NCBI GenBank assembly: GCA_029251085.1
Contig: JAQXDZ010000104.1
Coordinates: 1 to 55,685 of the forward strand
DNA: 55,685 nucleotides
Direction of reading: 5' to 3'
From: Mariniblastus sp.
GTDB lineage: Bacteria; Planctomycetota; Planctomycetia; Pirellulales; Pirellulaceae
In this document: in pieces, positions 15,596 through 24,763 of the stretch
Layout: each line of letters starts with the position of its first letter
Position numbering within the stretch: position 1 is the stretch's first letter
Program-made: the position numbers and the translations under genes
Notes under the pieces: generated by a model
The model's database searches: none
Told to the model about the DNA's origin: nothing
Seen by the model: only the letters and a program-made list of their open reading frames with translations

Positions 15596-16984
15596 ATGTA
15601 CGACACCATAATTATTGGCGCAGGAATGTCGGGGCTAGCCGCCGGAATTCGACTCGCGCATTACGACCAAAAAGTCTGCATTCTTGAACGCCATTATACC
15701 ATCGGCGGCCTTAACTCATTCTACCGAATGAATGGACGCGACTACGACGTTGGTCTCCACGCCGTTACAAACTTTACCGCCAAGGGCGCACGCAAAGGAC
15801 CACTTGCTCGGATTCTTCGCCAACTGCGGTTTAAATGGGATGACTTTGCCCTCGCTCCCCAAAAGGGATCCCGCATTGCCTTTCCTAATACGGAGCTTCG
15901 ATTCGACAACGACATCGATCTGTTACGTTCTGAAATCAAACAGACGTTCCCAGGTCAGGTCGATAATTTTGAAGCACTCCTTGGAAAAATTTCTGATTAC
16001 GATGATCTAGATCAAGCTGCATTTGAATTATCCGGACGGAAGGTTTTGGAAGAGACCATTTCCGATCCGTTGCTAATTGAAATGATTCTATGCCCGCTAA
16101 TGTGGTACGGAAATGCTGCGGAGCACGACATGGCTTGGGGCCAGTTTTGCATCATGTTTCGCAGTATCTTTATCGAAGGTTTCGCTCGACCCTTTAAAGG
16201 CGTGCGGTTAATTCTCAAGAACTTGGTAAAACGGTTCCGTGGACTTGGCGGTGAATTGAAACTTAGATCGGGTGTAAAGACCATTCACGTTGATGGGGAC
16301 CAAGCCGTCTGCGTCGAACTCGATAACGGAGAACAAATTCAGGGGAAACGAATCCTTTCCTCTGCCGGAAATTTAGAAACCTTACGACTCTGCTCTGATA
16401 CCAGTGAACCAGATCCGCGGAGTGCGGGACAACTCACATTCATTGAGTCGATTTCGATTCTCGATCGTCAACCAGAATCCATTGGCAATTCTGACACCAT
16501 TGTGTTCTACAACGATTCTGACAAATTCCATTGGGAAAAGCCGACGGATGGGTTGTGCGATACACGCACTGGCGTCATATGTTCACCCAACAATTACGAA
16601 TATTCGGAGGAGGATGGTAATCTAACAGACGGCGTTGTTCGAATTACCACCATTGCAGATTTTGACCGCTGGAATGCATTGTCTCCAGAAGACTACCAAC
16701 GTGAGAAACTCCGATGGTACGATCGGAGCGTTGCCGAAAGCATCAAATATACTCCCGATTTCCGAGCGTTTGTGATTGATACCGACCTTTTCACTCCTAC
16801 TACCATCAGCCGCTTCACGTGGCATGACAATGGAGCGGTATATGGTGCGCCTGCTAAAGTTCTCGACGGGACGACACATCTCAAGAACGTCTTTCTGTGT
16901 GGTACCGATCAAGGCTTCGTGGGAATCATTGGTGCCATGATGAGTGGCATTTCGATGGCCAATCTTCACTGTTTGCGTCCCTGA
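15596..16984 (+). CDS. NAD(P)/FAD-dependent oxidoreductase, phytoene-desaturase (CrtI)-like
   Basis: A 462-residue flavoprotein of the CrtI/retinol-saturase/amine-oxidase fold. The FAD dinucleotide motif opens the protein (IIIGAGMSGLAAGIRLAHY, then the acidic strand end ILERHYTIGGLNSFY). The C-terminal FAD signature is FLCGTDQGFVGIIGAMMSGI. Members desaturate, saturate or isomerise polyene or acyl chains. A second member of the same family lies at 38817-40262, beside FabZ and FabI. The neighbours here (ketoacyl synthase, ACP) suggest that the substrate is an ACP-bound or free fatty acyl chain, not a carotenoid. Substrate and direction are unknown. Confidence 0.87.
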   Translation: MYDTIIIGAGMSGLAAGIRLAHYDQKVCILERHYTIGGLNSFYRMNGRDYDVGLHAVTNFTAKGARKGPLARILRQLRFKWDDFALAPQKGSRIAFPNTELRFDNDIDLLRSEIKQTFPGQVDNFEALLGKISDYDDLDQAAFELSGRKVLEETISDPLLIEMILCPLMWYGNAAEHDMAWGQFCIMFRSIFIEGFARPFKGVRLILKNLVKRFRGLGGELKLRSGVKTIHVDGDQAVCVELDNGEQIQGKRILSSAGNLETLRLCSDTSEPDPRSAGQLTFIESISILDRQPESIGNSDTIVFYNDSDKFHWEKPTDGLCDTRTGVICSPNNYEYSEEDGNLTDGVVRITTIADFDRWNALSPEDYQREKLRWYDRSVAESIKYTPDFRAFVIDTDLFTPTTISRFTWHDNGAVYGAPAKVLDGTTHLKNVFLCGTDQGFVGIIGAMMSGISMANLHCLRP

Positions 16985-17152
16985 GATCTCAAGCGTTAAT
17001 ACGCTCAATCGCAAAAAGATAAACAACTCGGCTTCCTCAGGCCTTCTTCTGTTCCGAATCGCTCTAGATCAGTCCGTGTAATTTGCCCTCCTATTGAGGT
17101 TGCGTTTATATTGATTAATTCTGTGCGCTTCTTTATCTACTGGACTATCACG

Positions 17153-19120
17153 ATGAATCTAAAACGAGTCTTGCTCGGTTGTCTGCCAATCGTCTTATTA
17201 TTTACTGTTGCCAACGCCGCCTTTAGTGAAGAATTCCGGGTGGCAAACATATTCACTGACAACATGGTCCTGCAACGCAACCAGGAATTTTCGATTTGGG
17301 GGTGGGGAAACCCCGGCACTCCGGTCACCGTAAAACTACAGAACCAAGCCGCTACCGTTTCACCAGATCAACAAGGCAGGTGGGAAGCCAAATTTAAAGC
17401 AATCGACCTTGGCGATCCATTTTCAATCACAATTTCAACTGCTCAAAACTCAATTGTGTTAGACAATGTTTTGGCTGGCGACGTGTGGATCTGCAGTGGG
17501 CAATCCAATATGGAATGGGAGGTCCGCCAGGCGGGCAATCCGCAACAGGAAATTGCGCAGGGAGATTGGCCGCTAATTCGCCACGTCCGCGTCGATCATG
17601 TTACTAGTCCTTCCAAGCTGGACGATGTAAATAACTCAGGCTGGAAAGTCTGTACTCCTGAAACCGTCGGTAATTTTTCAGCCGTTGGGTACTATTTTGC
17701 CCGAGAACTACAACGCGAATTAAACGTGCCGATTGGGCTGCTACACACATCTTGGGGTGGAACAATTATTGAAACCTGGATTAGTCCAGAGTCACTTAAA
17801 AACCATCCTGACTTCACCGATGCGATCGCAAAATTAGAGTCCGTCTACCAAAACCCAAAACAACAAGAAGCACGGGCGAAACAGTTAGACCAATGGAATC
17901 GAGATTTCCGCCGAGCCCTGGAAGATAAATCAACTGACTGGAAAGCTCCGGCATTAGACGATTCTGATTGGATTTCAATTAAAGCTCCGGGCAGTTGGGA
18001 ATCACAGGGTTACCAGCAACTAGATGGGATTGCGTGGTATCGGCGCACGATCACATTGCCCGATTCCTGGAAATCTCAACCCGCATCGATTTCACTCGGG
18101 CAAATTGATGACATTGATATTACCTATGTGAATGGAGTTAAGATCGGATCCGTTTCGGATTGGACGAAACTCAGGAAGTACGAAATCCCAGCGAACCTTT
18201 TGAAAGCTGGGAAAAATTCAATCGCCATTCGAGTGACTGACCAAGCCGGTGGCGGCGGAATCATTGGCGACCCCAATGACATGTGGATCGCCCGAACCGG
18301 TGAGCCAGCGATATCCCTTGCGGGGAAGTGGAAATTCAAGAAATCAGATCTGACTAGAAAACTCGGTGAACGTCCTGAACAACCATTCCGTGGCCCCAAT
18401 CATCCAACTCTGCTGAGTAACGCAATGGTGAATCCTTTCCTACTCGTAAAAGCCAAAGGAGTCATTTGGTATCAAGGAGAGTCCAATGCTGGTAGAGCGT
18501 TTCAATATCGATCGTTGATGCCTCTCTTAATACAGGACTGGCGAAACCGATTCGGTCAGGATTTTTCTTTTTACTGGGTTCAGTTGGCAAACTACACCAT
18601 GCCTCGTGAAATCCCGGGGGACAGCACCTGGGCCGAATTACGTGAGGCGCAAACAATGGCACTGACGGTTCCCAAGACGGGGCAAGCCGTAATTATCGAT
18701 ATTGGAGAGGCCAGAGATATTCATCCAAAGAACAAACAGGATGTTGGGAAACGACTGGCACTCAACGCCCTTGCAAAAGATTACAAAAAATCAGTTGTTT
18801 ATTCCGGCCCCATGTTTAAGTCAGTTGAGTTCTCGGGAAACCGAGCGACCGTCCATTTCGATCATGCGACAGGCCTGATCTCAAAAAATGGGCCGCTCAA
18901 GCATTTCCAAATCGCGGGCAAGGATAAAAAATTCGTTTGGGCAGACGCCAAAATTGAGGGGAATAGCGTTGTGGTTTCCAGTGAGTTAATCAAAGATCCC
19001 GCTTCCGTTCGATATGCCTGGGCGGACAATCCGGAAGGCTGCAATCTTTACAATGCTGGAGGGCTGCCAGCATGCCCGTTCCGAACGGATTCGTGGAAAG
19101 GCGTGACACAAAACGAATAA
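17153..19120 (+). CDS. Sialate O-acetylesterase (SGNH family), exported
   Basis: It removes O-acetyl groups from sialic acid or other polysaccharide sugars outside the cell. The signal sequence is KRVLLGCLPIVLLFTVANAAFS. The first SGNH block is VWICSGQSNMEWEV, with Ser as nucleophile. A beta-sandwich (jelly-roll, galactose-binding-like) insert occupies about residues 270-400 (WYRRTITLPDSW, DDIDITYVNGVKIG). The block VIWYQGESNAGRAFQYRSLM follows. The Asp/His end of the catalytic set is probably in ARDIHPKNKQDVGKRLA. The ATG at 17153 is preferred over the upstream in-frame TTG at 17111, as it starts directly before the signal. The 655 residues match the long, insert-containing branch common in Bacteroidetes and planctomycetes. 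It fits the sulfatases of this window as part of polysaccharide breakdown. Confidence 0.9.
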   Translation: MNLKRVLLGCLPIVLLFTVANAAFSEEFRVANIFTDNMVLQRNQEFSIWGWGNPGTPVTVKLQNQAATVSPDQQGRWEAKFKAIDLGDPFSITISTAQNSIVLDNVLAGDVWICSGQSNMEWEVRQAGNPQQEIAQGDWPLIRHVRVDHVTSPSKLDDVNNSGWKVCTPETVGNFSAVGYYFARELQRELNVPIGLLHTSWGGTIIETWISPESLKNHPDFTDAIAKLESVYQNPKQQEARAKQLDQWNRDFRRALEDKSTDWKAPALDDSDWISIKAPGSWESQGYQQLDGIAWYRRTITLPDSWKSQPASISLGQIDDIDITYVNGVKIGSVSDWTKLRKYEIPANLLKAGKNSIAIRVTDQAGGGGIIGDPNDMWIARTGEPAISLAGKWKFKKSDLTRKLGERPEQPFRGPNHPTLLSNAMVNPFLLVKAKGVIWYQGESNAGRAFQYRSLMPLLIQDWRNRFGQDFSFYWVQLANYTMPREIPGDSTWAELREAQTMALTVPKTGQAVIIDIGEARDIHPKNKQDVGKRLALNALAKDYKKSVVYSGPMFKSVEFSGNRATVHFDHATGLISKNGPLKHFQIAGKDKKFVWADAKIEGNSVVVSSELIKDPASVRYAWADNPEGCNLYNAGGLPACPFRTDSWKGVTQNE

Positions 19121-19190
19121 TTTCAAGAACAGATTCAGTGTCTAGCGAAGTAATCTGCCTCAACTGTTGAGCAGCAGTATTTCAAATAAA

Positions 19191-19220
19191 AAAGACGGCT
19201 GAGCTCGCTCAGCCGTCTTT
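19191..19220. terminator. Bidirectional Rho-independent terminator
   Basis: AAAGACGGCTGAG and CTCAGCCGTCTTT form a perfect 13-bp stem with a CTCG loop. It is flanked by an A-run on the left and T-rich sequence on the right. It lies between the convergent esterase and iron-sulfur genes and can serve both. Confidence 0.93.
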
Positions 19221-19245
19221 GATGTTTTTTCCGTCGATACTCGAA

Positions 19246-19578
19246 TTAAGTGCTGAACGAGTTTCCGCAACCGCATGTCTTCTTCGCATTTGGATTGTGG
19301 AACTGGAATCCTCGTTGCTCGATTCCCTCGTAGTAATCGACAACAGTGCCGTCTAAAAATAGATCACTTTTTTTATCAACAACAACGGAGACACCATGCT
19401 GCTCAGTCATGTTGTCTTTTGTTTCGTCAAAATCAGATGCAATGTTCAGGCCGTAATTGAATCCTGAGCACCCACCTCCAGAGACCGAAATACGAAGTAC
19501 TGCGTTGCCATCGTACTCACCCTCTTGAATGAACCGCTGAACTTCTTTGGCGGCTGTTTCAGTTACCGTAACACTCAT
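19246..19578 (-). CDS. erpA: Iron-sulfur cluster carrier, ErpA/IscA (HesB) family
   Basis: A-type carrier that passes Fe-S clusters to apo-proteins. It has 110 residues with the three conserved Cys: one in [12 protein letters not shown] and two in the C-terminal CGCGNSF. GGAGAG before the ATG is a good ribosome-binding site. It is a lone gene closed by the terminator at 19191-19220; no isc or suf genes are near. ErpA, IscA and SufA cannot be told apart safely by motif; ErpA is the usual call for isolated members. Confidence 0.9.
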   Translation of the reverse strand: MSVTVTETAAKEVQRFIQEGEYDGNAVLRISVSGGGCSGFNYGLNIASDFDETKDNMTEQHGVSVVVDKKSDLFLDGTVVDYYEGIEQRGFQFHNPNAKKTCGCGNSFST

Positions 19579-19867
19579 TCGAACTATCTCTCCAAGGCTA
19601 ATTGAATTACATCTTGCGGATGCATTAAGACTCTACTCGTCATTTTTTCTAATCAGAGTTCATTTGTCTAGTGGAATTATCTTAAACCGTTCCCGCTGCT
19701 CTTAAACAGACGTATTACCAGTTAAAACCGCGTTTTTCGCCAAATAAACTTCGAAAACCGCTCACTAGACAGATTGGGGGGCAGCAGTTTGTGAAATTGG
19801 AATAATCAAACCAGCTAGGAAACCAAGGTCATCTCTGAACGTTTTACGCGGTCAACTCGCTGGCGGT

Positions 19868-20479
19868 TCACCCAAAGAGGCTCTCCAAACAGATCTTTGA
19901 CCAGGTTTCGTAAGAATCAAGGTCCGCCATTAATTCCGAAACGGGCAGGAACCCAGCGTCCGAAATCTCTGCCTCATTTGCTGATATCTGAGGTTTCTGG
20001 ACTTCAAATAAATGGACGATGCCCAAATGAACTTTACCAACTTCATTCTCGTCATCGTTAATTAACCCTACGAGTGTTTGCGTAAACTCGGTGTCGATGA
20101 CAATCTCTTCCTCTAACTCGCGCTGCATGCCAAGTTCATACGGCGATTCGTCATGTGCATCGAGCGTCGAAATATGCCCGCCGATGCCGACACTTTTTTT
20201 GGCTCTTAAACGGGTTTCCCCGCCTCCCTTGCCCCGCGTGTACTGAAACACCTGAGTCTCGCCCGCCTCATCGACAAATCTAAAAATACAGTATGGAATC
20301 AGCTGCTTAAAGCTAGGGTCTTCTTCCATATCGCCACGGGGCAGATACTGAGTGTTCGCTGAGTCGAGCAGGGTTTCTAGGTATTTATCTGTGTCAGAAC
20401 AAAAACCTTGAAAATACCCACAGTCATGAAAGAGTTGCGTTTTTACAACCATCACTTGTTCCGTACTTACCGCCGACAT
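19868..20479 (-). CDS. Nudix-fold phosphohydrolase
   Basis: A 203-residue protein. The Nudix box is seen as GIGGHISTLDAHDES... with ...GMQRELEEEIVID, giving the Arg-Glu-Leu-x-Glu-Glu metal-binding core. It would split a nucleoside diphosphate linked to another group; the substrate is unknown. The Nudix region lies mid-protein, after an N-terminal part with IPYCIFRFVDEAGETQVFQY. AAGGAGAGG directly before the ATG is the strongest ribosome-binding site in this part of the window. It has no close operon partner. Confidence 0.82.
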   Translation of the reverse strand: MSAVSTEQVMVVKTQLFHDCGYFQGFCSDTDKYLETLLDSANTQYLPRGDMEEDPSFKQLIPYCIFRFVDEAGETQVFQYTRGKGGGETRLRAKKSVGIGGHISTLDAHDESPYELGMQRELEEEIVIDTEFTQTLVGLINDDENEVGKVHLGIVHLFEVQKPQISANEAEISDAGFLPVSELMADLDSYETWSKICLESLFG

Positions 20480-20707
20480 TTCCCTCTCCTTGGATTCAAT
20501 CCGAATAGGCTAGCTTCAGGTTCAAACAGTCTTTTCTGCGAAACGCATTTTAAACTAACCGTTACCCATTGAACACCGCCGCATCCACCCCCAATTGAAC
20601 GGCCTTAATCAATAATTCAAATTAAATAAAGCAATGCCCCTCCCGAGAATGCCTGTCGCAACCTAATCCAAACGGCACCGCCGCGCCCGATTCTAGACTG
20701 CTAGAAC

Positions 20708-21628
20708 TCAAATCGACAACTGACGGCGTGCCCAACTCTCGACAGCAATTTTCACGGTTTGGAAATGGATATCCACAATATCGCTTATCTCAGGCGCGTA
20801 ACCACCGGCCATCGCGAATGCGATGGGAACACCTTTCTCGTGGCAAAGGCTCATGACAATTCGATCGCGGGTTGCGAGCCCATCCTTTGATAAATCAAGC
20901 AACCCTAAACGGTCCTTGGTGTAGGGGTCCGCACCGGCCAGATAGAAGACGAAATCAGGTAAAAACAAATCAAAGACGTTCTTCAATTCAGTTTCTAATT
21001 TCTCCAAATAAAGTGTATCCGTTGTCCCCACAGGCAACGGAATATCGCAATCTCCGTCTGTCTTTTGAAACGGGTAGTTTTTCTCGCAATGCATTGAAAA
21101 CGAAAATAGGCTGGCATCTCCCCTCGCAATCGACGATGTGCCATTCCCCTGATGCACATCACAATCAACCACCAATACCTTTTTGACGCGACCTTCACCT
21201 TGCATCGCACGCGCGGCCACACAGACGTCATTAAACACACAAAAGCCCTGTCCGTTCTCCTTAAACGCATGGTGAGTTCCGCCGGCTAAGTTACCTGCAA
21301 CCCCATCTTCCAACGCCGAAAAACCGGCTTCAATGGATGCGCCCGTGGAACGTCGGGATCGCTCCACCATTGCCAAAGACCAGGGGAAACCAATTCGACG
21401 GATTTCCACATTTGATAAATTACCCGCACAAATCGCTTCGACGTATTCCTGCGAATGCACTCTGCTTAGTTGCTCATTGGTAGCAGCAGCGGGCAAACTT
21501 AATTCACATTGAGAAGCAATCGAATCTTGCAAGATTCGTTCCCGCAGTAATCGGTACTTTGACATCGGGAAACGATGGCGATCGGGCAACGGGAGTTCGA
21601 AAGTATCAGAATAAAACAGTTTCAACAT
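20708..21628 (-). CDS. Histone-deacetylase-family (AcuC/HDAC-like) zinc deacetylase
   Basis: Bacterial members remove acetyl groups from protein lysine or polyamines with a Zn-activated water. Key residues are visible: the His-His pair in GGTHHAFKENGQGFCVFND, Zn ligands Asp and His in VVDCDVHQGNGTSS, and the third ligand Asp in YLAGADPYTKDRLG. The 306 residues match single-domain bacterial members. It is the last gene of a compact minus-strand run mazG-queD-HDAC (16 bp after queD). The substrate is unknown; grouping with a pterin enzyme is unusual and may only reflect shared transcription. Confidence 0.9.
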   Translation of the reverse strand: MLKLFYSDTFELPLPDRHRFPMSKYRLLRERILQDSIASQCELSLPAAATNEQLSRVHSQEYVEAICAGNLSNVEIRRIGFPWSLAMVERSRRSTGASIEAGFSALEDGVAGNLAGGTHHAFKENGQGFCVFNDVCVAARAMQGEGRVKKVLVVDCDVHQGNGTSSIARGDASLFSFSMHCEKNYPFQKTDGDCDIPLPVGTTDTLYLEKLETELKNVFDLFLPDFVFYLAGADPYTKDRLGLLDLSKDGLATRDRIVMSLCHEKGVPIAFAMAGGYAPEISDIVDIHFQTVKIAVESWARRQLSI

Positions 21629-21644
21629 GAGCTACGTTAAACCG

Positions 21645-22139
21645 TCAATTCAAATTTGCTCGCTGAACCTGACGAAGCATCGCGTCAGCTTGATTACGAC
21701 TGGAGTCGATCGTTACTTCGGCGAATGCGTTTTCAGTCTCCCAGACAACCACCTTGGTCAGCCGCAAGTCATAGCCCTTGATGGTGTCAATCAAAGTTGG
21801 ACCAATCTCATCTAGCAAATACCTCGCCATATTTTCAGCAGTTGGGTTATAAGGCAATCGATAGATCTTATTCGGACGAACTTGCTCAAGAGCAGTCAAC
21901 GCATTCTCGTCTGCATCCCAAACGATAAAACCATGATCCCAATGGTCATCAATCCACCCCTTAAACAATCGATTGATCACGCCAAAATCGACGACCCGCC
22001 CCAGCTCATCAATCTCATTTCCAGTGACATGAAATTGGATTAAATAATTGTGGCCGTGTAAGTTTGCGCACTTACCTTCATGACCAAGTAATCGGTGACC
22101 GGCACAAAACTTTACCTGACGCATAACCGTAATACTCAT
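21645..22139 (-). CDS. queD: 6-carboxytetrahydropterin synthase / 6-pyruvoyl-tetrahydropterin synthase family
   Basis: QueD turns dihydroneopterin triphosphate into 6-carboxy-tetrahydropterin in the queuosine path. The zinc-binding His residues lie in FCAGHRLLGHEG and LHGHNY; the catalytic Cys is in GKCANLHGHNY. WETENAFAEV carries the substrate-binding Glu. The 164-residue length is somewhat above the shortest QueD (about 120), fitting the longer branch. The ATG at 22139 is preferred over an earlier in-frame start at 22169, as the family core begins there (SITVMRQVKFCAGH). No queC, queE or queF is in the window. A PTPS-like function cannot be excluded. Confidence 0.87.
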   Translation of the reverse strand: MSITVMRQVKFCAGHRLLGHEGKCANLHGHNYLIQFHVTGNEIDELGRVVDFGVINRLFKGWIDDHWDHGFIVWDADENALTALEQVRPNKIYRLPYNPTAENMARYLLDEIGPTLIDTIKGYDLRLTKVVVWETENAFAEVTIDSSRNQADAMLRQVQRANLN

Positions 22140-22198
22140 TCTACTCTTCTTCAGTTGGATCAAGTGCAATCTGCCATCGACAGACCGCTCGGTTGCTA

Positions 22199-22576
22199 CT
22201 ATCTCAGCTTAGGATTATTGCGATGTCGATCGCCGTCTCGCCGAGTTTTCTTCCGTAAATTGTCGTCAAAAGCTTCCGTTAAGTCGACACCTGTTTGATT
22301 CGCCAAACAAATTAGCACAAATAAAATATCGGCCATTTCGTCTTTTAACGATGAATTCTTGTCTGACTCTTTAAAACTCTGCTCCCCGTAGGTTCGCGAA
22401 ATAATTCTCGCCAGCTCACCAACTTCTTCAACCAGTTGAGCCAAGTTGGTCAACTCCGAAAAATACCTGACACCAATTGTCTTAATCCAGTCATCGACCG
22501 ATGCCTGCGCTTCCCGAAGAGTTAGATCAGATCCATCAACATTAGTTTTCTCACACACTTTTTGATCTCCCCCCAC
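22199..22576 (-). CDS. MazG-like nucleotide pyrophosphohydrolase
   Basis: An all-alpha NTP pyrophosphohydrolase of about 125 residues, likely a house-cleaning enzyme that hydrolyses (d)NTPs to monophosphates. The metal-binding signature is complete: EEVGELARII (Glu-Glu-x-x-Glu) and, downstream, DEMADILFVL (Glu-x-x-Asp). I chose the GTG at 22576, which has AAAGGAG six bases upstream; a TTG at 22612 is in frame but lacks such a site. The C-terminus is rich in Arg and Lys. It heads the mazG-queD-HDAC run. Confidence 0.85.
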   Translation of the reverse strand: MGGDQKVCEKTNVDGSDLTLREAQASVDDWIKTIGVRYFSELTNLAQLVEEVGELARIISRTYGEQSFKESDKNSSLKDEMADILFVLICLANQTGVDLTEAFDDNLRKKTRRDGDRHRNNPKLR

Positions 22577-22806
22577 AATTGTCTCCTTTACGTAAACCCC
22601 GATATTGACCAATTGACATTGGAGGCTCCCAACAGGTCAAGCCTCTTGAAAATGTGTTAGGTAATATTTTGTACGGTGAGCTTCCTGCAAGCGAACACCA
22701 ACGCCGTAATTAACTGCTACAATGCAATTCACCGATGATCATTCTTTTTACAGAAATTGCAGTTCGACATCTTCTATTTGATCGACTGCGGCAGAAGGTT
22801 TTTTAT

Positions 22807-24696
22807 ATGCGAAAATTGAACCCAATCCTACTTCTTTCGGCCATTCTGCTTTTTCTGGCACCTTCAGTTTCGACCGCAACAACCTCGGAACCACCCGTCA
22901 AATCACCCAACATCATTTGGCTCTCGTGCGAAGATATCAGTCCACATTTGGGCTGTTATGGTGACAAAAATGCAATCACCCCCAACATCGACCAACTCGC
23001 AACCGCTTCTATCCGCTATGAGAACGCTTTTACGACTGCGGGCGTTTGCGCTCCCTGCCGGTCGGCGATCATCACTGGAGTCTACCAGTCAACACTTGGC
23101 ACCCACCACATGCGATGCGAAGCGAAACTCCCCAAGAGTGTAAAACCCTTTCCCGTCTACCTACGGAAGGCAGGATACTACTGTACTAATAACTCGAAAC
23201 AAGATTACCAATTTAAAACGTCATCCAATGTTTGGGATGAATCGAGTAAAAAAGCACACTGGAAAAATCGCCCAGATGCGAAACAACCGTTTTTTGCTGT
23301 TTTTAATTTCACTGGATGCCACGAAAGCGGAATTGCATCTGATTCCAAATACCAACAAATCACCAAAAACCTCACTCCGCAGCAACGCCAAGATCCCCAA
23401 CAACTAACGCTTCCCCCCTACTATCCCGATACCCCCATCGTACGTGAGGACTGGAAACGTAATTATGAACTTATTACCGCGATGGATACCTGGGCAGGAA
23501 AACTAGTTCAAGAATTAAAAGATGCCGGGGAATACGAAAACACCATCATCATGTATTGGTCGGATCATGGGATTGGACTGCCTCGCGCGAAACGATGGCT
23601 CTACGACTCTGGCACCCACATTCCTTTGATCATCAAACTTCCCGATAGCCTGAAGCAAAGTAACAAGAATGGAACAAAGGTAGACGAACTGGTCAGTTCA
23701 CTCGATTTTGCACCGACTGTTTTAAATCTCGCCGGCCTGAAACCGCCTTCTCACATGCAAGGACGTGCTTTTTTAGGCAATGACCTCAAGCCACAACGGA
23801 ACTATGTCTATGGGGCTCGAGACAGAATGGATGAGCGCTATGACATCATTCGCTCAGTCCGAGATAGCAAGTATCGGTACATCCGAAACTACGAACCTCA
23901 CAAGGCGTACTATCAATACATGAACACACCTGAAAAAGGTGCGACAATGAAGGAACTTCGCCGAGTTAACGCACTGGGAAAACTACCGGTAGCAGCCGAA
24001 TTGTTCATGCAGCAGACCAAACCGCCAGAAGAGCTCTATGACCTCGAAGCCGATCCACACGAGGTTAATAATTTAATCGGCAATGATAAGTACACAGAGG
24101 TACTCAATCGTTTACGGAACGCCCACCTGCAATGGGTTGTCAAAACCCGCGATATCGGACTAATACCAGAGGCTGAAATTCAGATTCGAGAACGTAAAGC
24201 CGGCGCAAGATATAACATCCTAAAAAACGCCTCGCCCGATCTTATCGAGCAGATTCGCAACACCGCAAATTTAGCAGTGAATGACCAATCAGATTTTAGC
24301 GATCTCGAAAAGGCAGTTAGCAATCCTGACTCGATCGTGCGGTACTGGGCTTTCGTTGGTCTTGGTAATCGCCCCACCGAAGCAGGTAACTGCAAAGATG
24401 TATTACTCGACGCACTCACTGACCCATCTCCCAGCGTCCGAATCGCTGCATCACGCGCCCTTTTGAAAATAAAAGAGCCCCAGCGGGCACTAGCTACGCT
24501 AAAGGATGAACTTGTAGGAGAACACGAATGGGCCAGATTGCGGGCAGCAATCGTCCTTAACGAAGCGGGGGAAGCAGCACGGCCACTCATCCCCGAACTT
24601 AAACGATGCCTGAAAGATCAACCCAACAAGTACATCACGCGAGTGGCAAACCGCACGCTCAACGTGCTCCTCAACACGAACAATGTTGTTAAATGA
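22807..24696 (+). CDS. Exported sulfatase with C-terminal HEAT-like repeats
   Basis: A formylglycine-dependent sulfatase for sulfated polysaccharide or glycan. Signal sequence: LNPILLLSAILLFLAPSVSTA. The metal-binding start of the fold is NIIWLSCEDISPHLGCYG. The modification motif CAPCR (C81) matches Cys-x-Pro-x-Arg, so C81 should become formylglycine. YWSDHGIGLPRAKRWLYDSG carries C-terminal metal ligands. After the sulfatase domain (to about residue 470), residues 490-620 form HEAT-like helical repeats (DPSPSVRIAASRALLKI, WARLRAAIVLNEAGEAA), a frequent addition in planctomycetes. The ATG at 22807 starts the signal peptide with AGAAGG upstream; an earlier start at 22735 is less likely. 629 residues. 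Confidence 0.93.
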   Translation: MRKLNPILLLSAILLFLAPSVSTATTSEPPVKSPNIIWLSCEDISPHLGCYGDKNAITPNIDQLATASIRYENAFTTAGVCAPCRSAIITGVYQSTLGTHHMRCEAKLPKSVKPFPVYLRKAGYYCTNNSKQDYQFKTSSNVWDESSKKAHWKNRPDAKQPFFAVFNFTGCHESGIASDSKYQQITKNLTPQQRQDPQQLTLPPYYPDTPIVREDWKRNYELITAMDTWAGKLVQELKDAGEYENTIIMYWSDHGIGLPRAKRWLYDSGTHIPLIIKLPDSLKQSNKNGTKVDELVSSLDFAPTVLNLAGLKPPSHMQGRAFLGNDLKPQRNYVYGARDRMDERYDIIRSVRDSKYRYIRNYEPHKAYYQYMNTPEKGATMKELRRVNALGKLPVAAELFMQQTKPPEELYDLEADPHEVNNLIGNDKYTEVLNRLRNAHLQWVVKTRDIGLIPEAEIQIRERKAGARYNILKNASPDLIEQIRNTANLAVNDQSDFSDLEKAVSNPDSIVRYWAFVGLGNRPTEAGNCKDVLLDALTDPSPSVRIAASRALLKIKEPQRALATLKDELVGEHEWARLRAAIVLNEAGEAARPLIPELKRCLKDQPNKYITRVANRTLNVLLNTNNVVK

Positions 24697-24763
24697 TCGT
24701 TGGTTTTTGAGGCTGGTTTTCCCAAGCCACTCTGTCGTTTTGTCTAACCAAACAATCAACTCA

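Noticed and set aside
15596..16984. A carotenoid cluster reading for the CrtI-like genes
   Set aside because: No phytoene synthase, lycopene cyclase or other crt gene is in the window; the neighbours are fatty-acid enzymes.
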